A DNA stretch of 64,000 nucleotides, taken from the NCBI RefSeq assembly GCF_015709455.1, contig NZ_JADNQW010000005.1, forward strand, positions 1,550,001 through 1,614,000, given 5' to 3'. A program made the translations under genes and the position numbers. The notes under the pieces were generated by a model that saw only the letters and a program-made list of their open reading frames with translations, made no database searches and was not told where the DNA came from. This stretch comes from Methylosinus sp. H3A (GTDB lineage: Bacteria > Pseudomonadota > Alphaproteobacteria > Rhizobiales > Beijerinckiaceae). This document shows, piece by piece, positions 39,431 through 49,601 of the stretch. Numbering within the stretch: the stretch's first letter is position 1; every line of letters begins with the position of its first letter.

Positions 39431-41281
39431 CTACCCCTCTTCCTCCGCCTCCTGCGCCGGCCGGGCGCGGCGTTTCTTCAGCTCCAGCAGCCGCGTCGAG
39501 GCGCGATCGGCGCGCTGGCGCGCCTCTTCGCCGGTCGGCTGCAAAAGCTTGCGATACTCGTCGCGCTTCTCATGGATGGAGGCGATCACATAGCCCATGG
39601 GCACGCCGACATCGACGAGCACGGTCTCGGCGAGCTGCAGGCTCGCCTCGATCGTCTCCGGTATCGCGTCGCTCGCGCCGAGCTCATAGAGATGCGTGGC
39701 GTGCCAGGCGTCGCGGGCGCGCGCGACGATGGTCAGATCGGCGCGCTCCTGATGGGCGAGGCGCACGATCTCCTGCGCCGCCTGCGGATTTTCTACCGTC
39801 ACCACCAGCGCGCGCGCCTGCGCCACGCCGAGGCGCTTGAGGAATTCGCGCCTCTTGCAATTGCCCCAGCAAATATCGACGCCCGTGTCGCGCGTCGCGG
39901 CGACGAGCTTCACGTCATTGTCGACGGCGACGAAGGGAATGTCGTGGCGGCGCAGCATGTCGCCGATGAGCGCGCCGACGCGCCCATAGCCGACGATGAC
40001 CACTTTGCCGGCGGCGATCTCGCCTTCCGGCGCGAGATGGGCGAATTCGGCCTCGTCGTCCTGCAGGCGGCGCCCCGGATTGAGCCATTCGCCGAGCCGC
40101 GCCAGCGCCGGCAGCGCGAACAGGCCGAGCGTCACCGCCAGCATGGCGTCGGCGCCGAGATTTTTCGGCAGCACGCCGGAGGCGATGGCCGCGCCGACGA
40201 GAATAAAGGCGAATTCGCCGCCGGGCGCGAGCAGCAGCGCCACTTCCGCCGCTATGCGCGGACGCATGCGAAAGGCGCGGCCGAGCAGAAAGACGATGAG
40301 AGTCTTGGTCGCGACGACGCCGATGGCGATGACCAGCACCTGGGGCAGATCCTCGATCACGCGGTCGAAATCGAGTCCGGCGCCGACCGAGACGAAGAAC
40401 AGGCCGAGCAGCAGGCCCTTGAAGGGCTCGATCGTCACCTCGATCTCGCGGCGGAACTCGGTTTCGGCGAGCAGCAGGCCGGCGATGAAGGCGCCCATGC
40501 CCATCGAAAATCCCGCCGCCGCGCTGGCGACGCCCGCGCCGATGATGACGAGAAGGCTCGCGGCCGTGAACAGCTCGATCGATTGCGCCGCGGCGACCAG
40601 ATGGAACAGCGGCCGCAGCAGCAGCCGTCCGGCGACGATGAGCGCGGCCATGGCCGCCAGCGCCGGCAGAAAGGCGAGCAGCGCTTTCAGCCCGTCGCTC
40701 TGCGCCTGCGGATCGGAGAGAAAGGAGATGAGGAACAAGAGCGGCGCAACCATCAGATCCTGCAGCAGCAGCACCGAGAAGGCGGCGCGGCCGGCCGCGC
40801 GGTTGAGGCGCCGGCGCTCGGCGAGCAGGGGAATGACGATCGCCGTGGAGGACATTGCGAGCGCGGCGCCGAGCAGCGCCGCCGGCGCCGGGCCGAGCCC
40901 GGCCCAGAACACGCCCGCCGCCGCCAGCGCCCCGCCGCAGAGAAGCACCTGCGACAGGCCGAGCCCGAAGACGAGCAGCCGCATGCGGGCGAGGCGCTCC
41001 CAGGACAGCTCGAGGCCGATCATGAACAGCAGGAAGACGAGGCCGAATTCGGCGATTTTGGCGACGCCTTCGAGATCGCTCAGCGCGACCGCCGAGAGAA
41101 ATTCATGGCGCTCCGCGAGCTTGCCGAGGCCGAAAGGCCCGAGCGCCGCGCCAGCGAGCAGGAAGCCGAGGATGGGGCTGACGCGCAGCCGATGAAACAA
41201 AGGCGCGACGACGCCCGCCGTGCCGAGGAAAAGCAGCGCCTCGCGATATTCGCCCCACTGGAACGCAGCAGTCCCCGACAT
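39431..41281 (-). CDS. CPA2-family cation/proton antiporter (KefB/KefC-like)
   Basis: A 616-residue inner-membrane antiporter. About 12 transmembrane helices occupy residues 1-395, with ISPILGFLLAGAALGPFGL-like and FSMGMGAFIAGLLLAETEFR stretches typical of Kef proteins. A cytoplasmic TrkA-N (RCK) domain starts near 425 (VVIVGYGRVGALIGDML) and would bind NAD(H) or nucleotide. The family moves K+ or Na+ against H+; glutathione gating as in E. coli KefC is not provable. The ATG at 41281 has AAGGA five bases upstream; 41287 is also possible. The short C-terminus is basic. Confidence 0.92.
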   Translation of the reverse strand: MSGTAAFQWGEYREALLFLGTAGVVAPLFHRLRVSPILGFLLAGAALGPFGLGKLAERHEFLSAVALSDLEGVAKIAEFGLVFLLFMIGLELSWERLARMRLLVFGLGLSQVLLCGGALAAAGVFWAGLGPAPAALLGAALAMSSTAIVIPLLAERRRLNRAAGRAAFSVLLLQDLMVAPLLFLISFLSDPQAQSDGLKALLAFLPALAAMAALIVAGRLLLRPLFHLVAAAQSIELFTAASLLVIIGAGVASAAAGFSMGMGAFIAGLLLAETEFRREIEVTIEPFKGLLLGLFFVSVGAGLDFDRVIEDLPQVLVIAIGVVATKTLIVFLLGRAFRMRPRIAAEVALLLAPGGEFAFILVGAAIASGVLPKNLGADAMLAVTLGLFALPALARLGEWLNPGRRLQDDEAEFAHLAPEGEIAAGKVVIVGYGRVGALIGDMLRRHDIPFVAVDNDVKLVAATRDTGVDICWGNCKRREFLKRLGVAQARALVVTVENPQAAQEIVRLAHQERADLTIVARARDAWHATHLYELGASDAIPETIEASLQLAETVLVDVGVPMGYVIASIHEKRDEYRKLLQPTGEEARQRADRASTRLLELKKRRARPAQEAEEEG

Positions 41282-41361
41282 CGCCATCCTTTCCCGCTGA
41301 GCCGATTCGGGTTTCAGCATAAGGGAGCGGTACGCCGGTTACGAAGCCTGTTTCTGGCGGT

Positions 41362-41394
41362 TCTCCCTTCTTCTCCCGTGAGGGGAGAAGGGAG
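41362..41394. repeat. Inverted repeat between antiporter and DnaJ-like genes
   Basis: Arms TCTCCCTTCTTCTCCC and GGGGAGAAGGGAGA enclose GTGA, with one or two unpaired bases. It lies just downstream of the dnaJ-like gene and upstream of the antiporter gene, both on the minus strand. It could terminate the former; a dispersed repeat is an alternative. Confidence 0.5.
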
Positions 41395-41404
41395 ACGCGC
41401 ACGA

Positions 41405-42370
41405 TCACATGCCTTTGCGCGGATCGTAGGGCTTCGCCGTGCGCCATTTCTGCGCGAAGGCCTCGAGCTCGGAATCCGCGCCCTCCGGCAGCACGACCCG
41501 CAGCGTCACATAGAGATCGCCCGCGGGTTTGCCGTCGACGGCGGGCAGGCCCTTGCCGCGCAGCCGCAGCACGCGGCCGCCATTGGACCCCGCCGGAATG
41601 GTGAGCTCCACCTGGCCGCCCAGCGTCGGAGCCGCGACCTTGGCGCCCAGAGCCGCCTCGTAAAAAGCGATCGGCAGGTCGAGCTTCAGATCGCGGCCGG
41701 CGACGGAAAACAGCGGGTCCGGCGCGACCTTGATGGTGACGATGGCGTCGCCGGGCTCGCCGCCGGGCGGGGCGGCGTGACCCTGGCCGCGCAGCCTTAT
41801 CTGCTTGCCATCCTCTATGCCGGTCGGAATATTCACCTCGAGCGTCCGGCCGGTGGGCAAAAAGACGCGTGTGCTGCCGCCCTTCACCGCCTCGGCGAGC
41901 GAGATGGTCACCTGAAGGGCGACATCCTCGCCGCGGCGCGGCGCGCGGGCGCGGCGTCCGCCCGCTCCGGCGCCGAAGAGATCGGCGAAGAGGTCCGAGG
42001 GGTCGAAGCCCGCCCGGCCGGCTCCGGCGCCGGCGGCGTCGCCGCCGAAATGAAAGTCGAAATGCTCGGCCCCGCCGGGCCCACGCTGTCCGCGCGCGTA
42101 GCCGCCGGGCCCGCCGCCGCCGAAGCCCTCGAAGCCGGTGAAACGCGGCTTGCCCTCGGCGTCGATCTCGCCACGATCGAATTGCGCCTTTTTCTTCTCG
42201 TCGCCGAGAATCTCATAGGCGGAATTGCCCTCGGCGAATTTTTCCTTGGCCTTGGGGTCGTTCTTGTTCTGGTCCGGATGATATTTCTTCGCGAGATGGC
42301 GGAACGCCTTCTTGATCTCGGCGGCGGTCGCCGTCTTGGCGACGCCCAGGACGTCATATGGATCGCGCAT
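41405..42370 (-). CDS. DnaJ-class co-chaperone (CbpA/DjlA-type, no zinc finger)
   Basis: 321 residues with an N-terminal J domain ([23 protein letters not shown] motif in [12 protein letters not shown]), a glycine-rich linker (residues about 75-145) and the two C-terminal beta-barrel substrate-binding domains. The CxxCxGxG zinc finger of DnaJ is absent, so this is the CbpA/DnaJ type B class. It stimulates the ATPase of DnaK. The start ATG at 42370 gives [10 protein letters not shown], the exact J-domain start. Stop at 41405. Confidence 0.93.
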   Translation of the reverse strand: MRDPYDVLGVAKTATAAEIKKAFRHLAKKYHPDQNKNDPKAKEKFAEGNSAYEILGDEKKKAQFDRGEIDAEGKPRFTGFEGFGGGGPGGYARGQRGPGGAEHFDFHFGGDAAGAGAGRAGFDPSDLFADLFGAGAGGRRARAPRRGEDVALQVTISLAEAVKGGSTRVFLPTGRTLEVNIPTGIEDGKQIRLRGQGHAAPPGGEPGDAIVTIKVAPDPLFSVAGRDLKLDLPIAFYEAALGAKVAAPTLGGQVELTIPAGSNGGRVLRLRGKGLPAVDGKPAGDLYVTLRVVLPEGADSELEAFAQKWRTAKPYDPRKGM

Positions 42371-42483
42371 TTTTCTCAAAAGCCCATCGGCGCGTCCGCC
42401 TCGTGCGGCGCGGACGCTCATGTCTGACCTGTCTATTTGGGAGAAGAGGCGCCGACGCGCAAGGATGCGTCCGAGTTTGGATT

Positions 42484-42978
42484 TCAGGCTTTTCGCCAGG
42501 GGCGGATGTCGATCAGCGCCCAATCGGCGGATTTGTCGCGGCAGGCCGTGCCCTGCAATTGCTCGTGGCTCTCCTTCGTCCCGACTTCCGCCAGAAAGGC
42601 GCGGCACACCTTGCCGTCGGATGGATAGGGCTGGCCGACCGGCGTGAAGGAGCCGCGCGCATGGCTTTCCGGATTGTCCCAATTGACGGTCGCGCCGGCG
42701 CCTTGAGGATCGAGCGCGACGCCGAGCGCCGCGCTGGCGCGCCGCCAGTCCTCCTGGTCCAGCGCATTCGAGAGCGTCGGCGTCGGCCTGTGCGGAATGG
42801 AGCCGGTCACATCGTCACTGACATTTTTCCAGGCCGGCGCCGGCTCGCCGCCGGGAATGGCGAAGGAGCAGCCGCCGAGCGCGGCCGCCATCAGCGTGGC
42901 CGTGAGAAGGCGCGCGGCGGCGAGACCGATTTGAGAAGCGGCTGCGGCGGCGTTATGTGTGTCTCGCGGGTCGTGCAA
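42484..42978 (-). CDS. Lipoprotein with RT0821/17-kDa surface-antigen-like C-terminus
   Basis: A 164-residue exported protein. A signal peptide ends in the lipobox AALGGC near residue 37. The C-terminal block [20 protein letters not shown] and [14 protein letters not shown] resembles the C-terminal domain of the rickettsial 17-kDa/RT0821 surface protein family. It uses a TTG start (42978), since no other start in frame leaves a usable signal peptide. It is divergent from pdxH with only 17 bases between the start codons, so the promoters must overlap with each other's coding regions. Confidence 0.75.
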   Translation of the reverse strand: MHDPRDTHNAAAAASQIGLAAARLLTATLMAAALGGCSFAIPGGEPAPAWKNVSDDVTGSIPHRPTPTLSNALDQEDWRRASAALGVALDPQGAGATVNWDNPESHARGSFTPVGQPYPSDGKVCRAFLAEVGTKESHEQLQGTACRDKSADWALIDIRPWRKA

Positions 42979-42995
42979 AGCGCTGCCTTACCACT

Positions 42996-43646
42996 ATGAC
43001 CACCGCCCTCGTTTCGGCGGCAGCTGAGGATTTTCTCGTGAAGGGGTTAAAACAGAGTGACTTCTGCGAGGCCTCCGAGCCTTACGCATTGTTCGGCGAA
43101 TGGTTCGACGAGGCGAAGTCCCACGAGCCCGACGTTCCCGAGGCGATGGCGCTCGCCACGGTCGACGAGGCCGGCCTGCCGGATTCCCGCATGGTGTTGA
43201 TGAAGGATTGGGGCGAATCCGGCTTCACCTTCTATACCAACGCCGAGAGCGCCAAAGGCCGCGAGCTCGCTGCCACGATGAAGGCGGCGGCGCTTTTCCA
43301 CTGGAAATCTCTGCGCCGTCAGGTGCGGCTGCGCGGCCCTGTCGAGCTCGTGTCGGACGCCGAGGCGGACGCCTATTTCGCCAGCCGCCCGCGCGACAGC
43401 CGCATCGGCGCCTGGGCGAGCCGCCAGTCGCAACCGCTGGAGAGCCGTTTCGCGCTCGAGAAGGCGGTCGCCGTTCAGGCCGCGCGCTTCGGGCTCGGCG
43501 AGGTGCCGCGGCCGCCGCATTGGCGCGGCTATCGGATCGTTCCGGTCGCGATCGAGTTCTGGGCGGATCGGCCGTTTCGCCTGCACGATCGCATGCAATT
43601 CACGCGCGAAGGCGCCGGCTGGGCGAAGGCGCGCCTCTATCCTTGA
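42996..43646 (+). CDS. pdxH: Pyridoxamine 5'-phosphate oxidase
   Basis: FMN-dependent oxidase that makes pyridoxal phosphate from pyridoxine or pyridoxamine 5'-phosphate, 216 residues. [10 protein letters not shown] and [16 protein letters not shown] bind [22 protein letters not shown] and the terminal [14 protein letters not shown] and RLHDRM...RLYP match the family. PLP is needed by several enzymes in this window (argD, aromatic amino acid decarboxylase). The ATG at 42996 is chosen by length; an upstream in-frame start would overlap the divergent lipoprotein gene. Confidence 0.95.
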   Translation: MTTALVSAAAEDFLVKGLKQSDFCEASEPYALFGEWFDEAKSHEPDVPEAMALATVDEAGLPDSRMVLMKDWGESGFTFYTNAESAKGRELAATMKAAALFHWKSLRRQVRLRGPVELVSDAEADAYFASRPRDSRIGAWASRQSQPLESRFALEKAVAVQAARFGLGEVPRPPHWRGYRIVPVAIEFWADRPFRLHDRMQFTREGAGWAKARLYP

Positions 43647-43669
43647 GTCGAGAGAAAGCGGCGGAAGCG

Positions 43670-44293
43670 ATGAGACGTTTGTCGGATGGCGGAAGTGTCT
43701 CGGCGAGCGAGCCTGAAGGCTCGCGGTCCAAAGCGCGTTCTGGACCGCGAGCCTTCAGGCTCGCATTTCGTCTCGCGCTCTCATGGGCGATTTTCTGCGC
43801 CGCGCCGGCGCGCGCGCAGGATTTCTTTCAGGGCCTGTTCGGCTGGGGCCAGCAGCATTCGGCGCCGCGCGTGATCGAGCAGCCGGCGCCGCAGGCCAGG
43901 CCCAAGAAGAAGAATGCGGCGAAAGCGCCGCCGGGCAAGCAGCAGCCGGCGCAGCCCGCCGCGCCGTCGCCCGCCGCCGAAGGGCCGCCGCCGCCCTATG
44001 AGCCACAATTGCTGCGCCTCTCGGAAATCCTCGGCGCGCTCTCCTATCTGCGCGATCTCTGCGGCCCGGAGGACGGCGAGGATTGGCGCGCCAAAATGAC
44101 CTCGCTGCTCGAGGCGGAGGCCAAGACCGGACAGCGGCGGCTCAAGCTGACGGGCGCGTTCAATCGCGGCTTTCGCGGCTATGAGACGACCTATCGCTCC
44201 TGCACGCCCAATGCGCGCACGGCGATCTCGCGCTATCTCGACGAGGGCGGCCGCATCGCGCACGACATCGCGTATCGTTACGGGAATTCCTGA
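43670..44293 (+). CDS. TIGR02301-family exported protein
   Basis: A 207-residue protein with a signal peptide (LAFRLALSWAIFCAAPARA, cleaved before QDF), a lysine/proline-rich linker, and the conserved C-terminal domain LSEILGALSYLRDLCGPEDG ... AFNRGFRGYETTYRSCTPNAR found in Rhizobiales TIGR02301 proteins of unknown function. The two conserved cysteines may form a disulfide. The first 30 residues before the hydrophobic core are encoded by a large palindromic repeat (43707-43764), unusual for a signal-peptide n-region; a shorter start within that region is possible. Confidence 0.82.
   Translation: MRRLSDGGSVSASEPEGSRSKARSGPRAFRLAFRLALSWAIFCAAPARAQDFFQGLFGWGQQHSAPRVIEQPAPQARPKKKNAAKAPPGKQQPAQPAAPSPAAEGPPPPYEPQLLRLSEILGALSYLRDLCGPEDGEDWRAKMTSLLEAEAKTGQRRLKLTGAFNRGFRGYETTYRSCTPNARTAISRYLDEGGRIAHDIAYRYGNS
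43707..43764. repeat. 24-bp perfect inverted repeat inside the TIGR02301 gene
   Basis: Each 24-base arm begins or ends with GCGAGCCTGAAGGCTCGC-type sequence followed by GGTCCA; the arms are separated by AAGCGCGTTC. Each arm also folds on itself (GCGAGCCT/AGGCTCGC), so the element can form a cruciform or a double hairpin. It is a palindromic element of the REP/RPE kind, inserted in the coding sequence just before the signal-peptide core. Such elements are often dispersed through a genome. Confidence 0.85.
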
Positions 44294-44374
44294 CGTCGCC
44301 GTCGCGGATGGGCGTTAACCCTCCGGCAATGACCCGTCTCGCGTGTTTCGTTGCGGTTGTCTAGAGTGATTCAC

Positions 44375-44632
44375 ATGACGCGATTTCACCCCTCCGCATT
44401 GGACGACGCCGCCGGCTCCGAGCAGCGGCGCGCCGCGCTCGCTTATGTCGCCGAGGCTTTCGCCGAAGCCGTGCTGGCGGGAATCGAAGGTGATTCCTTC
44501 GCCCATGCCGCGCTCTCCGCGGCGCTGCACGAGCTCGTCGCCACCTATGGCGAGGAGGAGGTCGCGGCTTTCGCGGAGCGTTTGCCGCGCCGCCTGCGCG
44601 ACGGCGAATTCTCGAGCGGCTTGCGCCATTGA
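44375..44632 (+). CDS. Small conserved alpha-helical protein
   Basis: 85 residues beginning MTRFHPSALDDAAGSEQRR, acidic and probably all-helical (AAALHELVATYGEEEVAAFAERLPRRL-like ending). No cysteine, membrane segment or signal peptide. I do not recognise a named family. It lies directly before another uncharacterised gene on the same strand, and may be co-transcribed. Confidence 0.65.
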   Translation: MTRFHPSALDDAAGSEQRRAALAYVAEAFAEAVLAGIEGDSFAHAALSAALHELVATYGEEEVAAFAERLPRRLRDGEFSSGLRH

Positions 44633-44654
44633 GCGCGCTCGGCATGGCGCGCGC

Positions 44655-45161
44655 GTGAAACCGTCGACCAAGCAAGCGGTCGAAACGATTTCCGAGCCGA
44701 TGCGCGATGTCGAGACCTTGCCCGCGCCAGTGCGCGCGCTGCGCGACAAGATTCTCGCGGCCTGCGACACCGGCGACATAGAGGCGCTGCGCATTCCGAT
44801 CGACTGGAACGAGGTGCGTCCGCTGTTCGAGCGCGGCGCGCGGCGCCCCGCTGGGGCCGATCCGATCGAGACTTTGAAGTCGCTCTCCTTCGACCGCGCG
44901 GGACGCGAGATTTTATCATTGGCGCGCGCCGTGTTGACGCAGCCTTTCGTGCGCGTGAAGCGCGGGCCCTTCGAGAGCTATGAATGGCCGGCCTATGCGC
45001 GTCGTCCGACGCCGCCGGCCAATGAGGAAGAGGCGCGCGCGCTATGGGCCTGCGTGCGCTTTGCCGATCTCGCGCCGTCCGATGCGCAGGGCCGACCGAA
45101 AGTCATGCGGATCGGCGTCGGCGCGGACGGCGTCTGGCATTATTTCTGGAACGCGGACTGA
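44655..45161 (+). CDS. Conserved hypothetical protein (Rhizobiales neighbour of TIGR02301/gcrA)
   Basis: 168 residues with ALRDKILAACDTGDIEALRI near the N-terminus and DPIETLKSLSFDRAGREIL and RIGVGADGVWHYFWNAD towards the end. No signal peptide or known domain is visible. A GTG at 44655 is a plausible start; an ATG at 44700 is possible. The mix of an ankyrin-like initial helix pair with a beta-rich C-terminus suggests a small globular protein. It converges on gcrA across a 13-bp tandem repeat. Confidence 0.65.
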   Translation: MKPSTKQAVETISEPMRDVETLPAPVRALRDKILAACDTGDIEALRIPIDWNEVRPLFERGARRPAGADPIETLKSLSFDRAGREILSLARAVLTQPFVRVKRGPFESYEWPAYARRPTPPANEEEARALWACVRFADLAPSDAQGRPKVMRIGVGADGVWHYFWNAD

Positions 45162-45167
45162 CATTTC

Positions 45168-45232
45168 GGCAAGCCGCGTCGGCAAGCCGTGTTGGCAAGA
45201 CGCGCTGACGAGCCGCGCTGACGAGACGCGCG
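45168..45232. repeat. Five tandem 13-bp repeats between convergent genes
   Basis: Units are GGCAAGCCGCGTC, GGCAAGCCGTGTT, GGCAAGACGCGCT, GACGAGCCGCGCT, GACGAGACGCGCG: five exact 13-base periods with one to four changes each. The array ends one base before the gcrA stop codon. No function is evident; slippage-prone minisatellite-like array. Confidence 0.85.
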
Positions 45233-45233
45233 C

Positions 45234-45773
45234 TCAGGCGAGACGCGCGGCGGAGCGCAGCTGATCGCGCGCGCGGCGACGATCCTGCACCGGCTGATAG
45301 GCGATCTGCGAATGATAGCCGCAATAAGGGCTGCCGCCGCCGCCCGGCGACCGCGCGCCGCAGAAGCGGAACTCGGCCGTCGTCGGATCGCCGATCGGCC
45401 AGCGGCACATCGCCTCGCGCAGCTCCATCAGCGTCACTCGCTCCGACATTGGAATGACGACCTCTTCCTGTGGTCGCGCGTCGGGCATGACCAGCGCGCG
45501 CGGCGCGAGGGCCAGAGCCACATTGCCCATGACGCTCGGCGCATGTCCGTGATGCACGCGTTGTGGCGGCGCCTGAGGACGCTGCGGCTTGGCGACGCGC
45601 GGACGCGCCGCCATGGGCGTCTTGGCGCGTTGCGCGAGCCCGAGACGATGGATTTTACCAATGACGGCGTTGCGCGTGATGCCGGCGCCGATCTCGGCCG
45701 CCACCTGACTGGCGCTGAGGCCGTCGTTCCAGAGCTTGCGCAGCATCTCGACGCGCTCGTCGGTCCAGGACAT
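45234..45773 (-). CDS. gcrA: Cell-cycle regulator GcrA
   Basis: A 179-residue GcrA. The N-terminal helix-turn-helix is MSWTDERVEMLRKLWNDGLS, then ASQVAAEIGAGITRNAVIGK, which in Caulobacter binds DNA at GANTC sites methylated by CcrM and contacts sigma70. The C-terminal part has the characteristic CRWPIGDP and FRFCGARSPGG...PYCGYH segments with conserved cysteines. GcrA marks Alphaproteobacteria. The region upstream holds five GANTC motifs in about 200 bases, which suggests autoregulation or methylation control. Confidence 0.96.
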   Translation of the reverse strand: MSWTDERVEMLRKLWNDGLSASQVAAEIGAGITRNAVIGKIHRLGLAQRAKTPMAARPRVAKPQRPQAPPQRVHHGHAPSVMGNVALALAPRALVMPDARPQEEVVIPMSERVTLMELREAMCRWPIGDPTTAEFRFCGARSPGGGGSPYCGYHSQIAYQPVQDRRRARDQLRSAARLA

Positions 45774-46363
45774 TAAGGCCCTCCTCGATTAAGCCGGCTT
45801 CATCCGAGAGAATCGGCGAACGCTCGCGCAACCGGCGAAGCCGGAGTCGACAAGACGCACACGCACTCGATTGAAGGCGCCACACGAGATGTCGTGGGCG
45901 ATGACGCGAACGCTACTCTACCAGTTGAATCACGCGCAAGAGTCCCTGGCAAGCGAAACAGCGTTCCCCACAAGGTAATGCTGTTTCATTCTCTACGGGT
46001 GTTGCGCGAAAGACTCACTATGGGCGTGGCGCCGCATGGGTTTTCGCGCATGGCGCCGCATTTCGCCGCGCGTGAACGTCTTCATGAAGGGCCGCGCCGT
46101 GGTCTCCATGGATGTCTCATGGCGCGCGTGCGTTCGAACGGGGCTGGTCGCCGCCCTTCCGGCGCCGTCGTTTCGCCGCAGTCTCGGCGCCTTCGCCCCG
46201 TCGGAAACGGATTTGACCGGGGCAAGGGTAAGACCTAGAATGTTTCCACGAGAGAGATGCCGCCCCCAGTAAGGGCGGCACTTTGATTTTCAGACCCTCG
46301 CTGCGCGTCGCCGCGCTGTCCTGCGGCGCCGGCGAGCGGGGTCTCTCCGAGGGGAGTCGCCCA
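45774..46363. other. 590-base region upstream of gcrA and argD
   Basis: Divergent region with no well-supported gene. GANTC sites are at 45810, 45844, 45927, 45940 and 46012, and one more at 46354. A hairpin lies at 46259-46279. Open frames across 45894-46272 lack a convincing ribosome-binding site and look like chance in high-GC DNA. Confidence 0.7.
46259..46279 (+). terminator. GC-rich hairpin followed by T-rich tract in argD leader
   Basis: GCCGCCC, loop CCAGTAA, GGGCGGC, followed by ACTTTGATTTT. It lies 85 bases before the argD GTG start. It could be an attenuator-type terminator in the argD leader or the end of an unrecognised upstream transcript. No regulatory leader peptide was seen. 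Confidence 0.45.
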
Positions 46364-47547
46364 GTGGTTTCGGCGCTGTATCCGACTTATGCGCGGGCCG
46401 ATCTCGCTTTCGAGCGAGGCGAAGGCGTTTGGCTCGTGGCCGGCGACGGCGAGCGTTATCTCGACTTCGGCGCCGGCGTCGCGGTCAATTCGCTCGGCCA
46501 TGGCCATCCGCATCTCGTCGGCACGCTGGCGGCCGCCGCGGCGAAGCCCTGGCATGTCTCCAATCTGTTTCAGATTCCGGAGGCCGAGCGCCTCGCTCGC
46601 CGCCTCGTTCAGGCGACTTTCGCGGATTTGGTCTTCTTCACCAATTCGGGCGCCGAGGCGGTCGAATGCGCGATCAAGACGGCGCGCAAATTCCATGCGG
46701 TGGAAGGGCGGCCGGAGCGCTATCGGCTCATCACTTTCGAGGGCGCCTTCCACGGCCGCACGCTGGCGACGATCGCCGCTGGCGGCAATCCCAAATATCT
46801 CGACGGCTTCGGCCCGCCGACCGACGGTTTCGATCAGGCTCCCTTCGGCGATCTCGACGCCGTCCGCGCGCTCGTCGGCCCGCAGACGGCCGGCGTGCTG
46901 CTGGAGCCCATTCAAGGCGAAGGCGGCGTGCGGACACCCCCGCCGCGTTTCCTGGCGGGCCTGCGCGCGCTCTGCGACGAGCTCGGCCTGCTGCTGATCG
47001 TCGATGAAGTGCAGACCGGGATCGGCCGCACCGGCCGTTTCCTCGCCATCGAGCATTCGGGCGTCACGCCGGACATAGCCGCGCTGGCGAAGGGCATCGG
47101 CGGGGGCTTTCCGCTCGGCGCCTGCCTCGCGACGGCGGAGGCCGGCAAGGGCATGACGGTCGGCGCGCATGGCTCCACCTATGGCGGCAATCCGCTCGCC
47201 ACAGCGATCGGCAACGCCGTGCTCGATGTGGTGTTGGAGCCGGGCTTCATCGAGCGCGTCGCCGGTCTCGGCGTGTTGTTCCGCCAGAAGCTCGCAGAGC
47301 TCGAGGATCGCCATTCCACGATCATCGAGAGCGTGCGCGGCGAGGGGCTGATGTTCGGCCTCAAGACGCGCGTCGCCAATACAGAATTCGCCGCCGCGGC
47401 GCGCGAGGCCAAGCTGCTCACCATTCCCGCGAGCGACAATGTCGTGCGCCTGCTGCCGCCTTTGATCGTGGGCGAGAGCGAGCTCGCCGAGGCTGCGCGT
47501 CGGCTCGACGCCGCCTGCGTGAAGCTCGAGAGCGCGGGAGCCGCGCT

Positions 47548-47551
<4 letters not shown>
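46364..47551 (+). CDS. argD: Acetylornithine/succinyldiaminopimelate aminotransferase
   Basis: PLP-dependent class III aminotransferase, 395 residues, that makes N-acetylornithine in arginine synthesis. [20 protein letters not shown] binds PLP phosphate; [27 protein letters not shown] and the lysine in [16 protein letters not shown] complete the site. The start is a GTG at 46364, preceded by GGGGAG eight bases upstream; the reading frame extends to 46283 but without support. It shares an ATGA overlap with argF. Confidence 0.95.
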
Positions 47552-48494
<943 letters not shown>

Positions 48495-48498
<4 letters not shown>

Positions 48499-49460
48499 TC
48501 AGGCGGGCGGACGAGGCCATCGGCCGGCCGGCGTCGCCCCTCGCCGAGGACGACAGCCTGCTCCCTTTCGCCGTCGAGCCGCTCGATCTGCGCGGGCGTC
48601 TGGTGCGGCTCGGGCCGGCGGTTCATTCCATCCTCACCCATTATGATTATCCGCCGTCCGTCGCGCGTCTGCTCGGCGAGGCCGCGGCGTTGACGGCGCT
48701 GTTCGGCTCGCTCATCGAGTCGCATGGGCGCTTCCAATTGCAGACGCGCAGCGACGGGCCCGTCGATATGATCGTCGTCGATTTCGACGCGCCGGGAAAG
48801 CTGCGCGGCTTCGCGCGCTATGACGAGAGCCGCATTGTCGCCGGCATGGCGCCGGGCGCGCTGCTCGGCCGCGGCCATCTGGCGCTGACCATGGAGCGCG
48901 ACGGCGACGCCGCGCGTTATCAAGGCGTGGTGCCGCTGGAGGGCGACGGCTTCGCCGAGGCGGCGCATCGTTATTTCCGCCAGTCCGAGCAAATTCCGAG
49001 CTATGTGCGGCTCGCCGTCGCCGAGAGCGTGACGCCCGCCGGGCGCAGCTGGCGGGCCGGCGGTCTGCTGCTGCAATATCTGCCGGAGACGCCGACGCGG
49101 CCGCGCGATCTCGATCCTGGCGACACACCCGGGGGCGCGGCTCTGCCGGAGGATTCGGAAGACGACGCCTGGGTGGAGGGCCTGTCCCTCGCGGCGACGA
49201 CGCAGGATCACGAGCTCGTCGATCCGGGGCTCTCGGGCGAGCGGCTGCTCTATTCACTGTTCCACGAGCGTGGCGTGACGGTCTATCCGACGCGCGAGAT
49301 CGCGGAGGCCTGTCGCTGCTCGACGGAGCGCATCGTCAATCTTCTGCGTAGCTTCACGCGGCAAGACCGCCGCGATATGATCGGCGACAATGGCCGCATC
49401 GGCGTGACCTGCGAATTCTGCCGCACGCTGCGCGAGTTCGATCCCGCCGATTTCGATTAG
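48495..49460 (+). CDS. hslO: Redox-regulated molecular chaperone Hsp33
   Basis: A 321-residue holdase activated by oxidation. The N-terminal domain includes [20 protein letters not shown], and the C-terminal redox switch has the zinc cysteines CRC and CEFC separated by 30 residues, the CXC-X27-32-CXXC arrangement. It is coupled to argF by an ATGA overlap, a combination that recurs in alphaproteobacteria (argF-hslO). An acidic insert (EDSEDDAW) lies in the linker region. Confidence 0.95.
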
Positions 49461-49601
49461 CGCCGGCGCTCGGGAGGGGCGCCCCCGAGACTCGGGGAGT
49501 TTCACCCACCCAATCCCGCGTCGCAGGCGGACCTCGCCCTGCACGGGAGGGGGCGTGGCTGTTTCATTTGTTGATTTTTCGATAGCCGACGGAGCGACGT
49601 C

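Noticed and set aside
45894..46272. Small open frames between gcrA and argD (including about 78 codons at 46036)
   Set aside because: No ribosome-binding site, arginine-rich composition typical of chance frames in this GC range, and the hairpin at 46259-46279 overlaps the end; treated as leader DNA.
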